Of a stretch of DNA of 12,207 bases, positions 1-6,618 are shown piece by piece (positions within the stretch are counted from its first letter, which is position 1; every line of letters begins with the position of its first letter). The stretch spans positions 1 to 12,207 of the forward strand of contig JANWZT010000024.1 in assembly GCA_025054515.1 (NCBI GenBank). Reading direction: 5' to 3'. The stretch comes from Candidatus Caldarchaeum sp. Its GTDB lineage: Archaea > Thermoproteota > Nitrososphaeria_A > Caldarchaeales > Caldarchaeaceae. Below the pieces are notes generated by a model. The model was not told the origin of the DNA. It did no database searches and saw nothing but the letters and a program-made list of their open reading frames with translations. The translations under genes were made by a program, and so were the position numbers.

Positions 1-351
1 AAAATCAAGAAGATCGTCCACAGCGTTGTTTCCTACAGCGAAGATTTTGACAAGGCGGTGGAAAGCTGCAGGTTCTGGAACGCGACCATGGTGCCCGACA
101 TATTCAATTCAAACATCTACGACCCGAGGGAGTTGGAAAGACTTGGAAGCACGATAACCCGAGAACAAGTCATACAGAAAAGGTTCATCATCACCTCTGA
201 GGAGGAGGCGCTACGGCGTATCGAAAAATGGATTAAGATGGGGGTGAACGAAATCGAGTTTCTCAGCACAAGCCCCGACCAGATAAAATTCATCCAATTC
301 ATGGGAAAAAAGATTATTCCCTATGTTAAAGAAACCTACGGGGACACGTAA
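1..351 (+). CDS. F420-dependent LLM-class (luciferase-like) oxidoreductase, C-terminal part
   Basis: Open from base 1 to a TAA stop, so the start lies left of the window. About 116 residues are visible. The GTG at base 58 is internal: good protein sequence (KIKKIVHSVVSYSEDFDKAV) precedes it. The stretch around TMVPDIFNSNIYDPRE and the later part with TSEEEALRRIEKWIKMG, an E-F-L strand, a SPDQ turn and a closing helix ending in IIPYVKE resemble the C-terminal barrel segment of F420-dependent oxidoreductases, especially those annotated as F420-dependent glucose-6-phosphate dehydrogenase-like. Family members are soluble TIM-barrel enzymes moving hydride between an alcohol or sugar and coenzyme F420. 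The F420-binding N-terminal half is not in view, so the cofactor is inferred from family resemblance. It lies 22 nt upstream of an SDR gene on the same strand, probably in the same operon. The LLM family call is fairly sure; the substrate is not known. Confidence 0.75.
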   Translation, partial: KIKKIVHSVVSYSEDFDKAVESCRFWNATMVPDIFNSNIYDPRELERLGSTITREQVIQKRFIITSEEEALRRIEKWIKMGVNEIEFLSTSPDQIKFIQFMGKKIIPYVKETYGDT

Positions 352-360
352 CAAGCCGTA

Positions 361-364
361 GAGG
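361..364 (+). promoter_or_regulatory. Shine-Dalgarno-like GAGG before the SDR TTG start
   Basis: GAGG sits 9 nt upstream of the TTG at 374. It is the best ribosome-binding match in the 22-nt gap and supports TTG as the true start, because the glycine-rich nucleotide-binding loop begins only 13 residues later and no ATG or GTG precedes it in frame after the previous gene. Confidence 0.4.
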
Positions 365-373
365 TTTTCGCGT

Positions 374-1135
374 TTGGGGGGCGGTCGTCTCAACGGGTTG
401 GTTTCGGTCGTTACCGGAGCATGCGGCGGGATAGGAGCCGCTGTTTCACGGCTTTTCACATCCGAGGGAAGCCGCGTGGTTCTCGTCGATTTGAACGAAG
501 AAGCTGGAAAAATTTTGGAAAAAGAAATCCGATCTTCCCACGGCGACGGTTCATGTTTCTTCATGAAGACCGATGTTTCAGACGAAGAAGACGTCAAAGA
601 AAGTCTTCGTCAAGCCGTGGACAGGTTTGGGCGAGTTGACGTGGTTGTGAACAACGCCGCCGTCCACTACATCGAATCCATCTTCGACACAACAGAGGAA
701 ACCTGGCGAAAAACAATGGACACCAACCTGAAGTCCGTCTATCTTTTCTGCAAACACGCCGCACGGCAGATGATTGAAAAATCGATTCAGGGCTCGATAG
801 TCAACGTTTCATCGATCCAGGGAATACGGGGAGGCGTGCTTTCAGCCGCCTACGCGGCGTCAAAGGCCGGGATCATCGGCCTCACGAAGGCGTTGGCGGT
901 GGAGTTGATGCCTTTTGGAATAAGGGTGAACGCCGTGGCGCCGAGAGCGATTGACACACCGCTTTTCAGAAGATATCTTGAACGGCGAGGGTTGACCGAT
1001 GAAGACGTGAAGAAACGGTATTTGTTCGGGCGGCTGGGAAAACCTGAAGAAGTTGCGGCCGCGGTTCTTTTCCTCGCCTCTCCCGAATCATCCTACATCT
1101 CGGGGGAAGTCCTCGTGGTGGGTGGAGATTTCTGA
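374..1135 (+). CDS. Short-chain dehydrogenase/reductase (classical SDR, probably NAD(H))
   Basis: A 253-residue protein, the normal length for a classical SDR, starting with TTG. The visible motifs are the cofactor loop TGACGGIG (14-21), an acidic Asp39 ending strand 2 (usually NAD rather than NADP), NNAA (93-96), and the catalytic set Asn118, Ser147, Tyr160 and Lys164 (YAASK). It therefore should be an active soluble NAD-linked alcohol/carbonyl oxidoreductase. The usual Pro-Gly after the NAVAP segment is Pro-Arg here (RAIDTPLF), a modest departure near the cofactor's nicotinamide/pyrophosphate region. It sits between an F420-type oxidoreductase (22 nt upstream) and a Gfo/Idh/MocA gene (42 nt downstream), so a sugar or polyol substrate is plausible. 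SDR membership is certain; specificity cannot be read from the sequence. Confidence 0.93.
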   Translation: MGGGRLNGLVSVVTGACGGIGAAVSRLFTSEGSRVVLVDLNEEAGKILEKEIRSSHGDGSCFFMKTDVSDEEDVKESLRQAVDRFGRVDVVVNNAAVHYIESIFDTTEETWRKTMDTNLKSVYLFCKHAARQMIEKSIQGSIVNVSSIQGIRGGVLSAAYAASKAGIIGLTKALAVELMPFGIRVNAVAPRAIDTPLFRRYLERRGLTDEDVKKRYLFGRLGKPEEVAAAVLFLASPESSYISGEVLVVGGDF

Positions 1136-1177
1136 ACGAAACGGTAATTAACGTCGAGTCACGGTGTTCTGCCGAGA

Positions 1178-2203
1178 ATGACAAAAATTGCCCGCTTCTG
1201 TTTGATTGGAGCAGGTAGGGCTGGAGCTGTTCACGCGAGAAATCTCCGCAGAAGAATAAAGACCGGCGAGCTCGCCGCGATAGTTGATGCCAACTTGGAA
1301 GCCGCGTCTAAGCTCGGCGAAGAAGTTGGAATCAAAAATCTTTACAGCGATTTGTCGACGGCCTTGAGGAGTGTGGAGTTCGACGCCGTCATAATAACGA
1401 CTCCGACGTTTACTCATGCGGCCTTGACCATGCAGGCCGCGGAAGCGGGTAAACATGTTTTCTGCGAAAAACCCATGGCCCTCAACTTGGAGGAAGCCGA
1501 CCGAATGATCACAGGTTGTCGGAAAGCGGGTGTTAAGCTTCAGATAGGATTTATGCGGCGGTTTGACCCCGAATTCGTTTCCGCGAAACAGCACATTTTG
1601 AACGGTGAAATAGGGAAGCCGGTTTTGGTCAAGTCCGTTGGAAGAGGGCCGGGCCTTCCTCCGCCGTGGGCCCTCGACCGAAAAACCGGCATAGGGTTTC
1701 TCGCCGAAGTCAACAGCCACGACTTCGACTCCCTACGTTGGCTGATGGGTGATGAATATTCTTCGATTTACTCGGAGACGGCGGCTTTGATAAGGCCCGA
1801 CCTTGTCTCGACTTATCCGGGTTTCTATGATGTGGCGGCGGTTGTGGCGAAGTTCAGGGGTGGTGGCCTCGGGTTCATCGACGGAGCCTGTCCAGTTGGA
1901 TACGGTTACGACGCCCGAGTCGAAGTCCTCGGAACGGAGGGCGTCATCGTCGTCGGCGAAATCCGTGGAACAACCCTGCATAGAATCAACAGGGAAAACC
2001 GCGTAATCTCCGAAACTTTCCGGAGCTGGAGAGACCGTTTCAGAGAAGGTTACATCGGCGAAATCGAGCATTTCATCGACTGCATCGTCAACGACAGGGA
2101 ACCGGCGGTGACTGGAATAGACGGTCGAAAAGCCCTTGAAGCGGTTCTGGCGGCCCACCGCTCGATGGAAACAGGTAAGCCCGTCTTCCTGCCGCTTGGG
2201 TGA
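1178..2203 (+). CDS. Gfo/Idh/MocA family oxidoreductase (inositol 2-dehydrogenase-like)
   Basis: A 341-residue protein with an ATG start. The N-terminal Rossmann fold has GAGRAG (11-16) and Asp37 at the end of strand 2, favouring NAD. The family's hallmark catalytic EKP is at 97-99 (Lys98). The second-domain catalytic segment reads EVNSHDFDSLRWL (177-189): His181 is the conserved His, while the position four residues before it, Asp in bacillary inositol dehydrogenase, is Glu177 here. Family members oxidise or reduce sugars, inositols and sugar acids with NAD(P). The start codon has no strong Shine-Dalgarno; an A/T-rich GGTAATTAAC about 29 nt upstream (1143-1152) could be an internal promoter. 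The 3' end overlaps the next gene by 4 nt (GTGA), pointing to co-translation with the zinc dehydrogenase. Substrate unknown. Confidence 0.92.
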   Translation: MTKIARFCLIGAGRAGAVHARNLRRRIKTGELAAIVDANLEAASKLGEEVGIKNLYSDLSTALRSVEFDAVIITTPTFTHAALTMQAAEAGKHVFCEKPMALNLEEADRMITGCRKAGVKLQIGFMRRFDPEFVSAKQHILNGEIGKPVLVKSVGRGPGLPPPWALDRKTGIGFLAEVNSHDFDSLRWLMGDEYSSIYSETAALIRPDLVSTYPGFYDVAAVVAKFRGGGLGFIDGACPVGYGYDARVEVLGTEGVIVVGEIRGTTLHRINRENRVISETFRSWRDRFREGYIGEIEHFIDCIVNDREPAVTGIDGRKALEAVLAAHRSMETGKPVFLPLG

Positions 2204-3240
2204 AGAAGTTGAAAGCCCTCCGACTTCACGGCGTAAAGAACCTTCTCGTTGAAGAAGTTGAATTTCCTCAGCCGGGGCCCGACGAAGTCGTGCTACGGGT
2301 CGCGGCCGCTGGCATCTGCGCCACCGACCTCAAAGCCTACAACTACGGCTCACGGACGAAAATCCCCATAACCCTCGGCCACGAAATAGCCGGCATCGTA
2401 GTCGAGGCAGGCAAAAACCGGAGATATCTTCTCGACAAACGCCTCACATTAAACCCCAACATCTTCTGCGGAAAATGCGGCTACTGTCTGCAGGGCGAGC
2501 AGGTTCTCTGCCGAAACCGATACGCCCTCGGAATCGACGTCGACGGAGGGTTTGCGGAGCATGTGTTGGTTCCGGCGGCGGCCTTCGACGTTGGATGCGT
2601 TTACGAGGTTCCGGAAAACTTGGGGCTGGAGGAAGCGGCTTTGGTCGAACCTCTTTCGGACTGCCTCCGCGGACAGCTCAAACTCGGCGTCAAACCCGGC
2701 GACACCATAGCCATCTTCGGAGCAGGCCCCATAGGGGCCATGCATCTCCTTCTCGCCAAAGCCTTCGGAACAGGAAAAACCATAGTCATCGAACCGAACG
2801 AAATCCGCGCAACCACGGCGGAAAAACTCGGAGCCGACCACGTCTTGTCCACGAACGTCGTCGACTTGGAGAAAGAAGTTCAGAAAATCACCGGCGGCGA
2901 AGGAGTCGACCACGTTGTCGTCGCTGTGGGGGTGGCTGAGGCGCAGAAAAACGCTTTGAAAATCGTCAAACCCGGCGGCGCCGTCAACTATTTCGCCGGA
3001 CTGCCCGCCGGAGCCGGCGGAGTTGAAATCGACACCAACGCAATCCACTACAAGCAAATCAGGGTTCTCGGCACTTCGATGTCGACTCCGTCGGAGTTTA
3101 AGAAGGCCTTGGATTTGGTCGCGTCGCGTGTCGTCGACCTCGGGCCTTTGATTACGATGACGCTTCCTCTGGAAAACGGAGTTCAGGGTTTCGCCGAAGC
3201 CCAGAACCCACGCAACCTACGTGTCCTGCTCAAACCATAG
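2200..3240 (+). CDS. Zinc-dependent medium-chain alcohol/polyol dehydrogenase (sorbitol/threonine dehydrogenase-like)
   Basis: A 346-residue MDR enzyme of normal length. Catalytic zinc ligands are visible as Cys40 (GICATD), His61-Glu62 (GHE) and Glu150 (VEPL). The structural zinc lobe has Cys90, Cys93, Cys96 and Cys104. The Rossmann loop is GAGPIG (174-179), and Glu198 closes strand 2, suggesting NAD(H). The C-terminal segment with FAG, IDTN and IHY places it in the sorbitol/L-iditol dehydrogenase-like subfamily. It is soluble and oxidises a secondary alcohol. The GTG start overlaps the preceding stop by 4 nt. A second start, TTG at 2209 (giving MKALRLHG), is preceded by GGTGA with a 5-nt spacer and may be the real one. 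The 3' end overlaps the convergent isomerase gene by 11 nt. The MDR call is sure; the substrate is not. Confidence 0.93.
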   Translation: MKKLKALRLHGVKNLLVEEVEFPQPGPDEVVLRVAAAGICATDLKAYNYGSRTKIPITLGHEIAGIVVEAGKNRRYLLDKRLTLNPNIFCGKCGYCLQGEQVLCRNRYALGIDVDGGFAEHVLVPAAAFDVGCVYEVPENLGLEEAALVEPLSDCLRGQLKLGVKPGDTIAIFGAGPIGAMHLLLAKAFGTGKTIVIEPNEIRATTAEKLGADHVLSTNVVDLEKEVQKITGGEGVDHVVVAVGVAEAQKNALKIVKPGGAVNYFAGLPAGAGGVEIDTNAIHYKQIRVLGTSMSTPSEFKKALDLVASRVVDLGPLITMTLPLENGVQGFAEAQNPRNLRVLLKP

Positions 3241-3805
3241 GACTCATCAGATACTTCGGGTTGTCGATCAGTTTGGGCTTTCCATTTTCTTCTACGACGA
3301 GTTTTGCGAAGCCTTTCTCCTTGACGGCTTCGTAGTCGTGGCCTGCGTCTGATGGATATGCGAAGAAGAAGACAAGCGGCTCTGTTCCCGTATTGATTGT
3401 TCTGTGGCCGTAACCCGGTGGAACATAGACCACAGTATCCGGCTCGATAACACGGGCTTCGACTTTGCCGTCCCGGGTCTGCATCAAGATATATCCCACG
3501 CCCTTCAGCCCAACGTATATTTCCGCCGCATCCTTCTCATGAAAATGCCCACGTGTCAGGAAATATTCTCTACCTATCTTCCCCGGATACATCACGGTCA
3601 ACCCAAAGTTGATGTGTCCGCCGCCCTCTCCGAAAATTCTTTCATAGTATTCGTAGACGACGACATCGCCTCTTTCCTTCAAAACTCTGTCGGCCTCATT
3701 CGGCTCGCTGAAATAATCCCGAAGCGACGAAAGCTTGACGACTTTGTGGTTGGTGAAGGGTTCGAGCAAATTTTTTACAGCGTCTATTTTGCTTCCGAAA
3801 GACAT
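3230..3805 (-). CDS. pgi: Glucose-6-phosphate isomerase, archaeal cupin type (cPGI)
   Basis: A 191-residue single cupin, close to the roughly 190 residues of Pyrococcus-type cPGI. It interconverts glucose 6-phosphate and fructose 6-phosphate in the cytoplasm using a bound divalent metal. Metal ligands are visible as His87 and His89 in TRGHFHEKD, Glu95 in the ExY motif (EIY) and His134 in VPPGYGHRTIN. This spacing matches the known family pattern. The open frame continues upstream to 4162, but that part is antisense-frame noise inside the hydroxyacid dehydrogenase gene; ATG at 3805 fits family length, and GAGACAGG just before it may serve as ribosome-binding site. It follows the 2-hydroxyacid dehydrogenase by 34 nt, probably in one operon. 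It is unrelated in fold to bacterial/eukaryotic PGI, so the gene is a good marker of archaeal origin. Confidence 0.95.
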   Translation of the reverse strand: MSFGSKIDAVKNLLEPFTNHKVVKLSSLRDYFSEPNEADRVLKERGDVVVYEYYERIFGEGGGHINFGLTVMYPGKIGREYFLTRGHFHEKDAAEIYVGLKGVGYILMQTRDGKVEARVIEPDTVVYVPPGYGHRTINTGTEPLVFFFAYPSDAGHDYEAVKEKGFAKLVVEENGKPKLIDNPKYLMSPMV

Positions 3806-3839
3806 GCCTGTCTCATGACTTAGTTGATTTTTGCTGGAT

Positions 3840-4865
3840 TTATGGGTTGTGAACCAGTTTTCTGACTCCTTTTTGGAAGACTTCGGGGTTGGCCACCGCG
3901 GCTGGGCGAAGGCCTTTGACGACTGCTTCGACGGCTTCAGCGACTGATTCATCGATTCCCACGAATGATTCGTAAGTGTAGGCTCCGATGTGTGGGGTGA
4001 CGACGACGTTCCCAAACTGTAGAAGGGGATGGGTTGCGTCGACGTAGTCTCCTTCGACCACGTCCAAGGCCGCGTAACGTATTCTGCCTGTTTTGAGGGC
4101 CTGAACGAGGGCTTCTGTGTCGACGAGCCCGCCGCGTGCGGTGTTGACGAGCACAGCTCCATGCTTCATCAACCCGATGGTTCTGGAGTTGATGATGTGT
4201 TTTGTTTCGTCGGTGTAGGGTGCGTGAAGCGTAACGATGTCTGCCTCTTTCAGAAGGGTTTCCAAGTCGGTTAAAACAACGTCAACCCCCTTCAGGCCTT
4301 CCTTGTCGACGTAGGGGTCGTAGCCGATTATCTTCGCGCCGAATCCTTTGCTGAGAATTTCCGCCACCCGTTTCCCGATGTTTCCCAGACCGACGACTCC
4401 CACGGTCTTACCCTTCAGCTCGTAGCCGATGAACCGGCTTCTTTCACGCCAGCGGTTTTCCCTGACAGCCGTAAACGACTGCGAAATCATGCGGAAGGCG
4501 TCGAGCATCAAGGCCACCGCAAGCTCCGCAACGGCCTCTCTCTCAACCTCGCCCGGCACACGGGTCACGACCACCCCGTTGTCAGATGCGGCTTGAAGGT
4601 CTATGTTGTCTAACCCGATTCCGTTGCGCGCCAGAAGCACGACATCCCCGTTATTTTCGAAAAACTCCCGGTCGTAACGCGGGTTGGTGCTGACCACGAG
4701 AACCTGAAACCCTCCCAAAGCGGAGGCAAGTTCACGGCCTTTAAGCTCCTTCGGAACGCTGACACGCTTCACTTCGCCGAATTTCGCAAGCCTTTCTAGA
4801 ACGTCCGTGTATGTGCCGAAAGTAGCTGAATTCACCACCGCAATCCTAAGACCCATGCCGTTCAT
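3840..4865 (-). CDS. D-isomer-specific 2-hydroxyacid dehydrogenase (SerA/glyoxylate reductase-like)
   Basis: A 341-residue NAD-linked dehydrogenase of the D-2-hydroxyacid family. It shows RNGIGLDNID (80-89) in the catalytic domain, GLGNIG (159-164) in the nucleotide-binding domain and Asp183 after strand 2, indicating NAD(H). The catalytic triad is Arg244 (NTARGG), Glu271 (LDVVE) and His292 (TPHIGA). There is no C-terminal ACT or other regulatory domain, so it is shorter than classic phosphoglycerate dehydrogenase. Candidates are glyoxylate/hydroxypyruvate reductase, a 2-ketoaldonate reductase, or a short phosphoglycerate dehydrogenase; the sugar-enzyme neighbours slightly favour the first two. 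Start choice is open: ATG at 4865 (GGAG only 4 nt ahead) or ATG at 4856, giving MGLRIAVV. Cupin isomerase follows in the same direction; a zinc dehydrogenase diverges 54 nt upstream. Confidence 0.9.
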   Translation of the reverse strand: MNGMGLRIAVVNSATFGTYTDVLERLAKFGEVKRVSVPKELKGRELASALGGFQVLVVSTNPRYDREFFENNGDVVLLARNGIGLDNIDLQAASDNGVVVTRVPGEVEREAVAELAVALMLDAFRMISQSFTAVRENRWRERSRFIGYELKGKTVGVVGLGNIGKRVAEILSKGFGAKIIGYDPYVDKEGLKGVDVVLTDLETLLKEADIVTLHAPYTDETKHIINSRTIGLMKHGAVLVNTARGGLVDTEALVQALKTGRIRYAALDVVEGDYVDATHPLLQFGNVVVTPHIGAYTYESFVGIDESVAEAVEAVVKGLRPAAVANPEVFQKGVRKLVHNP

Positions 4866-4919
4866 GATTCTCCGGGGCGAAGCTAAAAAGATGTTCTAAC
4901 GTGGTATCGGCCGTTGTTT
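4866..4919. promoter_or_regulatory. Short divergent promoter region between hydroxyacid dehydrogenase and zinc MDR
   Basis: These 54 nt must hold start signals for both flanking genes. The only A/T-rich element is CTAAAAAG at 4883-4890 (CTTTTTAG on the minus strand), about 33 nt from the plus-strand ATG and 21-34 nt from the two minus-strand candidate starts. GGAG lies on the minus strand at 4870-4873, close to the 4865 start. The promoter call is inferred from position; the box is weak. Confidence 0.3.
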
Positions 4920-5948
4920 ATGAAGGCTGGATACGTGCTGTCGCCGGGAATACTGACGGTGGAAGAGACGGACCTTCCAAACATCGGGCCTCACGAAGTG
5001 CTGGTTCGCGTCAGAGCATGCGGCGTCTGCGCCAGCGACGTCAAATTTTTCCGAGGCCTCAAAACCTACCGAGAAACCCCATACGGTAGAGAAAGCCCGG
5101 GGTTCACGGGCCACGAATGGGCTGGAGAGGTGGTCGCGGCTGGCGAGGAAGTGGCGGATTTTTCCGTAGGCGACCACGTCGCCCCCTTCCTCATCATTTC
5201 CTGTGGCTTATGTAAGTTCTGCCGCGTCGGACGGAACAACCTCTGTCCGGAGAAGAAATATGTTCACGGAGGGTTCGCCGAATACATCAAAGTTCCAAGC
5301 CATAACCTACTCCGTCTGCCCCACGAAGTTGATTTCGAGGATGCGTGTTTTGTCGAGCCTCTGGCTTGTTGTTTGAACGGTTTGGAAAAACTCGGTCTAC
5401 ATGTTGATGATGTGGTGCTGGTTATAGGGGATGGGCCCATGGGCTTGCTCAACCTCATGGTTTTGAAGACGTTCGGCGTCAAGGTCATTTTGGCCGGCCA
5501 CCACCGACACCGCCTCTCCATGGCGGAGAAACTGGGAGCAGAATACGCTGCAAACCCTTTGGAGACCGATTTGGAAACTATCGTGAGGAAAGCCACGGAC
5601 GGATACGGAGCTGACGCAGTCATCATAGCCGTGAACAACAAACAAGCTGCAGAGACAGCGTTATCACTTGTGTCGAAAGGAGGAATCGTCAACGTATTCG
5701 CCGGCGCACATCCAACATATGAAATAAACATCGACATCAACAAAATCCACTACAGCGAACTCGCTATCACGGGTAGCGCCGACGCCCAGAAAAAACATTA
5801 CCAACAAGCCATGGAAATTATCGCCAACAAATCGATCACACCGTCAAAACTAATCACCCACAGATATCCGCTGACAGAGATACAGACAGCCTTTGAGACA
5901 GCCGAAAGCAAACAATCGGTAAAAACCGTCGTGAAACCATGGGGTTAG
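4920..5948 (+). CDS. Zinc-dependent medium-chain dehydrogenase, second copy (possibly NADP-preferring)
   Basis: A 342-residue MDR protein from ATG at 4920; an in-frame TTG two codons earlier (4914) is less likely because MKAGYVL is a typical MDR beginning. Catalytic zinc ligands are Cys37 (CGVCASD), His65-Glu66 (GHEW) and Glu146 (VEPL). Structural zinc ligands are Cys95, Cys98, Cys101 and Cys109. The nucleotide loop is GDGPMG (170-175). Strand 2 ends in ILAGHHRHR with no acidic residue and with Arg196 and Arg198 nearby, hinting at NADP(H). The C-terminal segment NVFAG, INKIHY resembles the zinc dehydrogenase at 2200-3240, so the two are paralogues of the same polyol-dehydrogenase-like subfamily. 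Its TAG stop is interleaved with the TAA of the convergent gene (4-nt overlap). The real substrate is unknown. Confidence 0.92.
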   Translation: MKAGYVLSPGILTVEETDLPNIGPHEVLVRVRACGVCASDVKFFRGLKTYRETPYGRESPGFTGHEWAGEVVAAGEEVADFSVGDHVAPFLIISCGLCKFCRVGRNNLCPEKKYVHGGFAEYIKVPSHNLLRLPHEVDFEDACFVEPLACCLNGLEKLGLHVDDVVLVIGDGPMGLLNLMVLKTFGVKVILAGHHRHRLSMAEKLGAEYAANPLETDLETIVRKATDGYGADAVIIAVNNKQAAETALSLVSKGGIVNVFAGAHPTYEINIDINKIHYSELAITGSADAQKKHYQQAMEIIANKSITPSKLITHRYPLTEIQTAFETAESKQSVKTVVKPWG

Positions 5949-6481
5949 GGGTTTTTGAAAACCTCGGTCAAATCCACAATCAATATGATGCCCTTCTCCG
6001 AAGGAAACGTAGATCCTTGTTCGAGGCTTTCGAGAACGTCTTCGGCTCTGTTGGTCAGCTCTTCAAAATCCTGTTTTTCCACGGGGACGATGATGACGGA
6101 GAACTTGGGATCGTTCTCGATTTCGTTGATGTCCGACTCCGTGATGGGGAAAACTACCCACGTCAGCCTTCGGAGCCGATGCATCGGAACCGCTATCACC
6201 CAGAGGTCAAAACCTTCCGCCGCCAAAGGCGACATCAGTATGAAGGACGCTGATTCACGGAACCCGCTCCAAAGCTGGCTGAAATAATTCACGGGAACAC
6301 CCACCAACAACACGTTCCGGCCGGGAAGAGAAGCCACCTCGTCCGGGTCGACTTCGCCAAGGGCCGTAATCAGCCCCGGCAAAACCCTGTTCTCATATCC
6401 TTCGTAAGTGGAGAAGACCTGTTTATAGGATTCGATGCCCGAAAGCGATTCGAGAAGCCTCTGCTCCTCCAGTTCCTTCAA
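5945..6481 (-). CDS. Hypothetical soluble alpha/beta protein, 178 aa
   Basis: I do not recognise this family. The frame runs from a TTG (6481), the first start after an in-frame stop at 6491-6493, to a TAA that interleaves with the stop of the convergent zinc dehydrogenase. The N-terminal 30 residues look helical and charged (KELEEQRLLESL). Six hydrophobic strand-like blocks follow: NVLLVGV (56-62), ASFILM (78-83), LWVIAV (93-98), TWVVFPI (107-113), FSVIIVPV (127-134) and GIILIVDL (164-171), with an acidic helix near 136-155. There is no signal peptide, membrane helix, Cys cluster or obvious catalytic motif, so it is probably cytoplasmic. The strand rhythm and absence of stops argue that it is real. 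It lies 185 nt after aspartate kinase and need not share its operon. Confidence 0.65.
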   Translation of the reverse strand: MKELEEQRLLESLSGIESYKQVFSTYEGYENRVLPGLITALGEVDPDEVASLPGRNVLLVGVPVNYFSQLWSGFRESASFILMSPLAAEGFDLWVIAVPMHRLRRLTWVVFPITESDINEIENDPKFSVIIVPVEKQDFEELTNRAEDVLESLEQGSTFPSEKGIILIVDLTEVFKNP

Positions 6482-6511
6482 CCATATTCGTTACGCAGCC
6501 TTTCTAATCAA

Positions 6512-6536
6512 GGTTTACCGCCGAACGGTTCAAACC
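6512..6536. repeat. Inverted repeat, 9-bp stem with 2-nt bulge
   Basis: GGTTT (6512-6516) pairs with AAACC (6532-6536), and ACCG (6517-6520) pairs with CGGT (6526-6529). A 5-nt loop CCGAA lies at the tip and a 2-nt bulge (TC, 6530-6531) on one side. On the minus strand the hairpin would lie about 31-55 nt before the start of the hypothetical gene, and the loop reads TTCGG. It could be a 5'-leader structure, a processing site or an operator; no function is shown. Confidence 0.45.
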
Positions 6537-6590
6537 CGCCGCCACCTAACCAATAGTCTTGGACGTCGCCGGTTCCCCTAAACGATTATA

Positions 6591-6618
6591 CGAGCTTTTT
6601 TGAAGAAGAAAATGCTCG
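6591..6618. terminator. Possible terminator hairpin downstream of aspartate kinase
   Basis: CGAGC (6591-6595) pairs with GCTCG (6614-6618). After one T/T mismatch, TTTTT (6597-6601) pairs with GAAAA (6608-6612), leaving the six-base loop GAAGAA. On the minus strand the same element includes a pyrimidine run TTTTCTTCTTC (6602-6612), about 55 nt past the kinase stop. Archaeal termination depends mostly on T-rich non-template stretches, so this run is a candidate terminator. The evidence is only positional and the hairpin may be incidental. Confidence 0.3.

Noticed and set aside
3806..4162. Extension of the cupin isomerase reading frame upstream to a 310-residue protein.
   Set aside because: The extra 119 residues lie inside the hydroxyacid dehydrogenase gene in another frame, are Ser/Thr/Pro-rich without fold-like pattern, and exceed the family's usual length.
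1..5948. Possible myo-inositol degradation (iol) operon.
   Set aside because: Only an inositol-dehydrogenase-like gene is present; no IolE dehydratase, IolD hydrolase, IolC kinase or IolJ aldolase homologue is visible, and the catalytic Asp is replaced by Glu.
6511..6545. GGTTCAAACCC at 6527-6537 looks like a tRNA T-arm (B box).
   Set aside because: The T stem would pair at only three of five positions, no matching acceptor strand (AGGTGGC) lies upstream, and no anticodon or D arm can be built. The sequence is better explained by the inverted repeat at 6512-6536.
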